Source: Methanosarcinales archaeon
GTDB lineage: Archaea; Halobacteriota; Methanosarcinia; Methanosarcinales; Methanogasteraceae
Length of the DNA stretch: 8,639 bases
Direction: 5' to 3'
NCBI GenBank assembly: GCA_030606635.1
Contig: JAUWGA010000075.1
Span: 1-8,639 of the forward strand
Notes under the pieces: generated by a model
Told to the model about the DNA's origin: nothing
Databases searched by the model: none
Seen by the model: the letters and a program-made list of their open reading frames with translations, nothing else
Shown here: piece by piece, positions 5,324 to 8,639 of the stretch
Numbering within the stretch: position 1 is the first letter of the stretch
How the letters are laid out: each line of letters opens with the position of its first letter
Translations under genes and position numbers: made by a program

Positions 5324-7585
5324 ATGAGATCGATGATGGGCATACACGAAGAGAGATCAAGAAGTGCTGAAACGCCATACATAAAAGCGATCCGGATGAT
5401 TCTGGTATTTATGATCCTGGGAACTGCTCTTTGTGTCGAAGCAAATTCATCAGTTCCGGACCGATCCGAAAATGTGATGATTACGGAAATATACTACGAC
5501 ACCTATCTGAAGGGGGATACCGATGGTGAATTCATAAGAATACACAATCCAACCGAAGATCCAATCGAGATTGGTGGCTGGCAGATAACCGATTTTGAGG
5601 ATGCTATCACATTCCCATCATTGACAGGTATGGATGCGGGGGATTGTTTGTATCTCGCGTATAATGCAACCGCGTTCTATGATGAGACGCTCCGGAGAGC
5701 GGATTTTGAGTATGGTGTGGATTCTGATTCGACACCGGATATGGTAAAAACTTCCGGAACGATAAAATTATCTAATGACGGAGATGAAGTGATCCTGAAG
5801 GATGAGAAAGGCGAGATCGTGGATGTTGTGATTTATGGCAGCTCTGATGCTGTAGATGGGTGGACCGGTACGCCTGTGGATGATGTGCGTGAGGGCGTGA
5901 TCCTGGAGCGGGACAGAGATGAAACCACCGGTAAATATGAGGATACGGATTCTGCAGAAGACTGGAACGATTTTCGAGTATACGGTGTCGGGCAGTCACA
6001 CTTCTCGTATGAGACATTCGGTTTTGAAGGGAATGTGACGGTATTTACCTCCCCGGACAGCAGCTTTACAGCGATCGCAGGTGCAATCGACAACGCCAGT
6101 GAATCGATTTGCCTCAATCTTTACCAATTTCATAACTTCTATCTGATGGATCGCATAATAGATGCGATAGAACGGGGAGTTGAAGTTAAGATGATGCTTG
6201 AAGGTGGTCCTGTAAACGGGATCGCCGATGAAGAAAGGTATATTGCAGACCAGACCGTTGCTGCAGGCGGAGATGTCAGGTTCATGATATCTGATGGAGA
6301 CAGGGGTATTCATGACAGATATGCATTCAATCATGCGAAATATGCGATTATAGACGATGAAACGACGATAGTAACCTCAGAAAACTGGAAAAACACAGGT
6401 GTGCCTATCAACAATACTTTTGGGAACAGAGGCTGGGGCATTATCATAAACAATCCGGATACAGCAGATTATTTCAGCAGCGTATTCGTTGAGGATTGGA
6501 AGCCTGCAAGCAAGGACAGCTTTCCATTCACATCGGATGACCCGATCTACGGGACTAAATATGGCAGCCCTCCACCTGATTTCGTGCCAGACCGTACAAT
6601 CCTGACTGGCAATTACGCAAGTCCGTTTCATAGCGAGATTGTTTCAGGCAAGTTCAATGTTTCTACTGTTTTATCTCCGGACACCTCGCTACTGGAGACC
6701 AAATCTATCATAGGCATGATAAAAGGAGCGAACGATTCTGTTTATGTGGAGCAGCTCTATATCAGGAACTGGGGCACTCATGCTGACCCAGAACCAAATC
6801 CCTTCCTGGAGGCTGTGATCAACGCATCAAGGAGGGGATGTGAGGTAAAGATATTGCTTGATTCTGTGTATGAGGGTAAGAATGAGGAGATAGTCGAGTA
6901 TCTGAACGATGTTGCCGCAGATGAAAATTTAAATCTTGAGGCAAAGCTAATAGACAACGCCCCGATAGGACTTAACAAAACACATAACAAAGGTGCGATC
7001 GTTGACCGCAGTTGGGTTCTGATCTCAAGCATCAACTGGAATGAAAACAGCGCGAGAAACAACCGGGAAGCGGGTTTGATCATCGAGAATGAAGATGTGG
7101 CTGAATTTTATACTGATATCTTCTTTTATGACTGGTGGAATGGCACATTTCATCCCCGGGCGTCTTTCACGTATGCTCCTATCCACCCGGTTGTGGATCA
7201 AACCATAACCTTCGATGCCAGTAGTTCCACTGACCCGGACGGAAGGATTATAGAATACAACTGGAACAACGGAGACGAAAACACAACATCCACCCCGAGT
7301 CCGGTAATAACCCACACCTACATAATCCCGGGCAGTTACACCGTAACCCTGACCATAACAGACGATGACGGCACAACCGACACAACCAGTAAAATCATAA
7401 CGGTAGATGGCATCTGCGGTGATCTCAACCACGACGGTACGATCACCATAGCAGATGCGGCAATCGCGCTCTTGATGGCGGTCGGAGCGATTCCTGATAC
7501 ACGAGAAGCGGATGTGAATGGTGATAGCCGGGTGACCTCGCTTGATGTATTGGTGATTCTGCAGAGTATATCTGGCTACGTATAA
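5324..7585 (+). CDS. Secreted modular protein: lamin-tail, double phospholipase D, PKD and dockerin domains
   Basis: A 753-residue exported protein. Layout: basic N-terminus and hydrophobic signal segment MILVFMILGTALCVEA (residues 24-40, likely cleaved near A40). A lamin-tail domain follows at about 50-170 (VMITEIYYDTY, GEFIRIHNP, GGWQITDF, GDEVILKD). Two phospholipase D half-domains follow, the first with NHAKYAIIDD (H337, K339, D344) and the second with HNKGAIVD (H554, K556, D561). Both HxKx4D motifs needed for a PLD active site are present. A PKD domain spans about 611-695 (FDASSSTDPDG, YTVTLTITDDDG). A type I-like dockerin spans 697-753, with two calcium loops (D700-N702-D704-D711 and D730-N732-D734-D741). 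The fold predicts phosphodiester cleavage, of DNA or lipid, outside the cell, with calcium-dependent docking to a cohesin. The start is uncertain (ATGs at 5324, 5333, 5336). It appears monocistronic. Confidence 0.93.
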   Translation: MRSMMGIHEERSRSAETPYIKAIRMILVFMILGTALCVEANSSVPDRSENVMITEIYYDTYLKGDTDGEFIRIHNPTEDPIEIGGWQITDFEDAITFPSLTGMDAGDCLYLAYNATAFYDETLRRADFEYGVDSDSTPDMVKTSGTIKLSNDGDEVILKDEKGEIVDVVIYGSSDAVDGWTGTPVDDVREGVILERDRDETTGKYEDTDSAEDWNDFRVYGVGQSHFSYETFGFEGNVTVFTSPDSSFTAIAGAIDNASESICLNLYQFHNFYLMDRIIDAIERGVEVKMMLEGGPVNGIADEERYIADQTVAAGGDVRFMISDGDRGIHDRYAFNHAKYAIIDDETTIVTSENWKNTGVPINNTFGNRGWGIIINNPDTADYFSSVFVEDWKPASKDSFPFTSDDPIYGTKYGSPPPDFVPDRTILTGNYASPFHSEIVSGKFNVSTVLSPDTSLLETKSIIGMIKGANDSVYVEQLYIRNWGTHADPEPNPFLEAVINASRRGCEVKILLDSVYEGKNEEIVEYLNDVAADENLNLEAKLIDNAPIGLNKTHNKGAIVDRSWVLISSINWNENSARNNREAGLIIENEDVAEFYTDIFFYDWWNGTFHPRASFTYAPIHPVVDQTITFDASSSTDPDGRIIEYNWNNGDENTTSTPSPVITHTYIIPGSYTVTLTITDDDGTTDTTSKIITVDGICGDLNHDGTITIADAAIALLMAVGAIPDTREADVNGDSRVTSLDVLVILQSISGYV

Positions 7586-7832
7586 ACGGCTGATCACCCG
7601 ATTCTCAGGGAAACACCTGCAATTCCCATTCTCTTATTTTGTTTTTATCCAGGCGGTCTGAAATTATACCACCGCTCGTATATCCTATCAGCACCACATC
7701 AGACGCAACCGTCGTAGGGCATGGCGCAATATCGAGACGGACGAGAAGTATCTCTTCTCTGCAAAGGGTTCTTGTGACCTGGGTCAGGGAACCGGATAGT
7801 ATTATAACATATAGGAACCTATAGTATCCTAC
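7586..7832. other. Gap with possible minus-strand coding remnant
   Basis: After the PLD stop, T-rich sequence at 7632-7648 may terminate it. On the minus strand a frame ending at TGA 7607-7605 reads plausibly for about 60 residues, including REEILLVRLDIAPCPTTVAS, DVVLIGYTSGGIISDRLDKN and KIREWELQVFP. It has no good start codon and its upstream part runs into the toxin-antitoxin promoter. It could be the 3' end of a lost gene or chance; I do not recognise a family. Confidence 0.25.
7799..7823 (+). promoter_or_regulatory. Promoter and palindromic operator of the toxin-antitoxin operon
   Basis: The TATA element GTATTATAACATA is centred about 27-29 bases before ATG 7833, consistent with a leaderless mRNA. 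TATAGG-AA-CCTATA (7810-7823) is a perfect 6-base inverted repeat between TATA box and start. This is the expected place for autorepression by a ribbon-helix-helix antitoxin alone or with its toxin. Confidence 0.6.
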
Positions 7833-8069
7833 ATGGGAGCTACCACAACGATCTGCATAGAACCCGGAGTGAAGGACATGCTGACGAATCTGAAACGTCA
7901 TCCTCGTGAATCATATAATTCAGTCGTTGCGCGGTTGACGAATCTGGCGATCGATTGCGAACCACTGAGCGATGAGGCGATACAGGGCATCGAAGAGGCA
8001 CTTGAAGACATCAAACGGGGGCGCCTGCACTCCGAAGAAGAGATCATGAAAGAGTTTGACCTGCTATGA
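7833..8069 (+). CDS. Ribbon-helix-helix antitoxin of a RelBE-type system
   Basis: A 78-residue protein. The N-terminal part, TTTICIEPGVKDMLTNLK followed by HPRESYNSVVARLTNLA, has the beta strand and two helices of a ribbon-helix-helix DNA-binding antitoxin, in the form common in archaea (strand, then LK..P.ESYN..I/V.RL). The C-terminal half (LSDEAIQGIEEALEDIKRG, SEEEIMKEFDLL) is acidic and helical, as expected for the arm that wraps and neutralises a RelE toxin. The stop overlaps the toxin start as ATGA, giving coupled translation. Antitoxin and toxin together are expected to bind the palindrome just upstream. The protein is complete and its length normal. Confidence 0.88.
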   Translation: MGATTTICIEPGVKDMLTNLKRHPRESYNSVVARLTNLAIDCEPLSDEAIQGIEEALEDIKRGRLHSEEEIMKEFDLL

Positions 8070-8332
8070 GCTACAAGGTCAACTATACCGCAAAAGCGAG
8101 AAAGGATCTCAAAAACCTCCCCCCTGATGTTGCGCAGAGGATCATTCTATCGATCAATAGTATCAGGGATGACCCCTACGCTCATGTCAAGAAGATCAAA
8201 GGGACGAAACGCCATCCGCTCTACACCCACCGCGTAGGTGAATACCGGGGGATCATGGACCTAACAGAAGATCGCCTGCTGATCATGGTTATGGAAACAG
8301 GGCACAGAAGCAAGATATACCGGAAATATTAA
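8066..8332 (+). CDS. RelE/ParE-superfamily toxin
   Basis: An 88-residue protein beginning MSYKVNYTAKARKDLKNLPP, with the core HRVGEYRGIMDL and the end VMETGHRSKIYRKY. RelE toxins cut mRNA in the ribosomal A site and so halt translation until neutralised by the antitoxin. Basic residues R56, R61, R81 and the aromatic Y85 lie where RelE enzymes carry their mRNA-contacting residues, and the GHR.K.Y ending is typical of archaeal RelE. This supports an active enzyme rather than a ParE gyrase poison, though sequence alone cannot exclude the latter. It overlaps the antitoxin by 4 bases. Frame and length are intact. Confidence 0.9.
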   Translation: MSYKVNYTAKARKDLKNLPPDVAQRIILSINSIRDDPYAHVKKIKGTKRHPLYTHRVGEYRGIMDLTEDRLLIMVMETGHRSKIYRKY

Positions 8333-8639
8333 TGTGGTGTGCTAAACCATGGGACGATCTACGGATGGTTGATTGAGATGACTGGATTCACATCGTGCAC
8401 AACTTTTCTGCGAGTCTGCCGGATCGATCCCCGCATCCGGGAACCTGCATGAGAGTGGTATGCCAGTACCGATGCATCATCACCGATATGGTTTCATCCC
8501 ACTTGACCTTACGTTGCCGATTGAACCTCTCAAGAGTTTTTCGCTATCAGTTCTGTCAACGGACTACAAATAACGGGATCGGAATCGAGAACACTTGTCC
8601 CGCCCAATCGGACAAATCGTTCCAGTCCCGGATCATCGA
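8333..8639. other. No confident gene; possible minus-strand remnants
   Basis: No plus-strand frame of note. On the minus strand, a frame open from the right edge (8637) to TGA 8532-8530 reads DPGLERFVRLGGTSVLDSD. A second frame, 8543 to TGA 8390-8388, reads ERFNRQRKVKWDETISVM and HRYWHTTLMQVPG. Each looks somewhat protein-like and both lack clear starts. They could be parts of one frameshifted gene entering from the right. Inverted repeats CCGGAT/ATCCGG (8419-8440) and TTGTCC/GGACAA (8595-8615) are present; no function is apparent. Confidence 0.25.

Noticed and set aside
7025..7597. 190-codon minus-strand frame
   Set aside because: It is antisense to the second PLD half-domain, PKD and dockerin, all of which show clear conserved motifs on the plus strand.

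Overview
The window looks like a piece of a euryarchaeal genome, most plausibly a methanogen or ANME-type relative in or near Methanomicrobia/Methanosarcinales. The reasons are TATA boxes about 26 bases upstream of likely leaderless starts, T-tract terminators, an archaeal-type Mop protein, CGGC and DHPS-like metallo-beta-lactamase genes, an archaeal RelBE pair and a dockerin-bearing secreted protein. The lineage call is inference; no marker gene fixes it.

Region 1 (1-2141) holds the front part of proA on the minus strand. Directly upstream, and overlapping it by ATGA, lies the wreck of a tungstate/molybdate-type ABC importer. A permease relic keeps its EAA loop and is joined to an ATPase that has lost its Walker A region and is frameshifted after Walker B. 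Diverging from the wreck is an intact orphan Mop (molybdate/tungstate-binding) gene, with a TATA-rich palindromic intergenic region between them. The picture is an oxyanion importer that died while its small binding protein and the downstream proA survived.

Region 2 (2142-3910) has a convergent terminator zone, then a minus-strand pair: a CGGC-domain cysteine protein followed by a metallo-beta-lactamase-fold hydrolase. Upstream on the same strand is an unrecognised, lysine-rich 45-residue gene.

Region 3 (3911-5323) is a class II (N-terminally autoinhibited) Fic AMP-transferase gene. Its promoter and first codons occur again just after the gene as a diverged copy with an early stop: the relic of a second Fic gene or a duplicated promoter cassette.

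Region 4 (5324-7585) encodes a large secreted modular protein: signal peptide, lamin-tail domain, two phospholipase D (HKD) half-domains, PKD domain and C-terminal dockerin. It is probably an extracellular phosphodiesterase or nuclease carried on a cohesin-bearing surface partner.

Region 5 (7586-8639) holds a RHH/RelE toxin-antitoxin operon with a palindromic operator at its promoter, then about 300 bases without a confident gene. Fic, TA, dockerin protein, repeats and pseudogenes together give the right two thirds an accessory character. I found no rRNA, tRNA, CRISPR array or complete transposon. The strongest leads are the dockerin-tailed PLD protein, the Fic gene with its duplicated promoter/start, and the decayed transporter coupled to proA.
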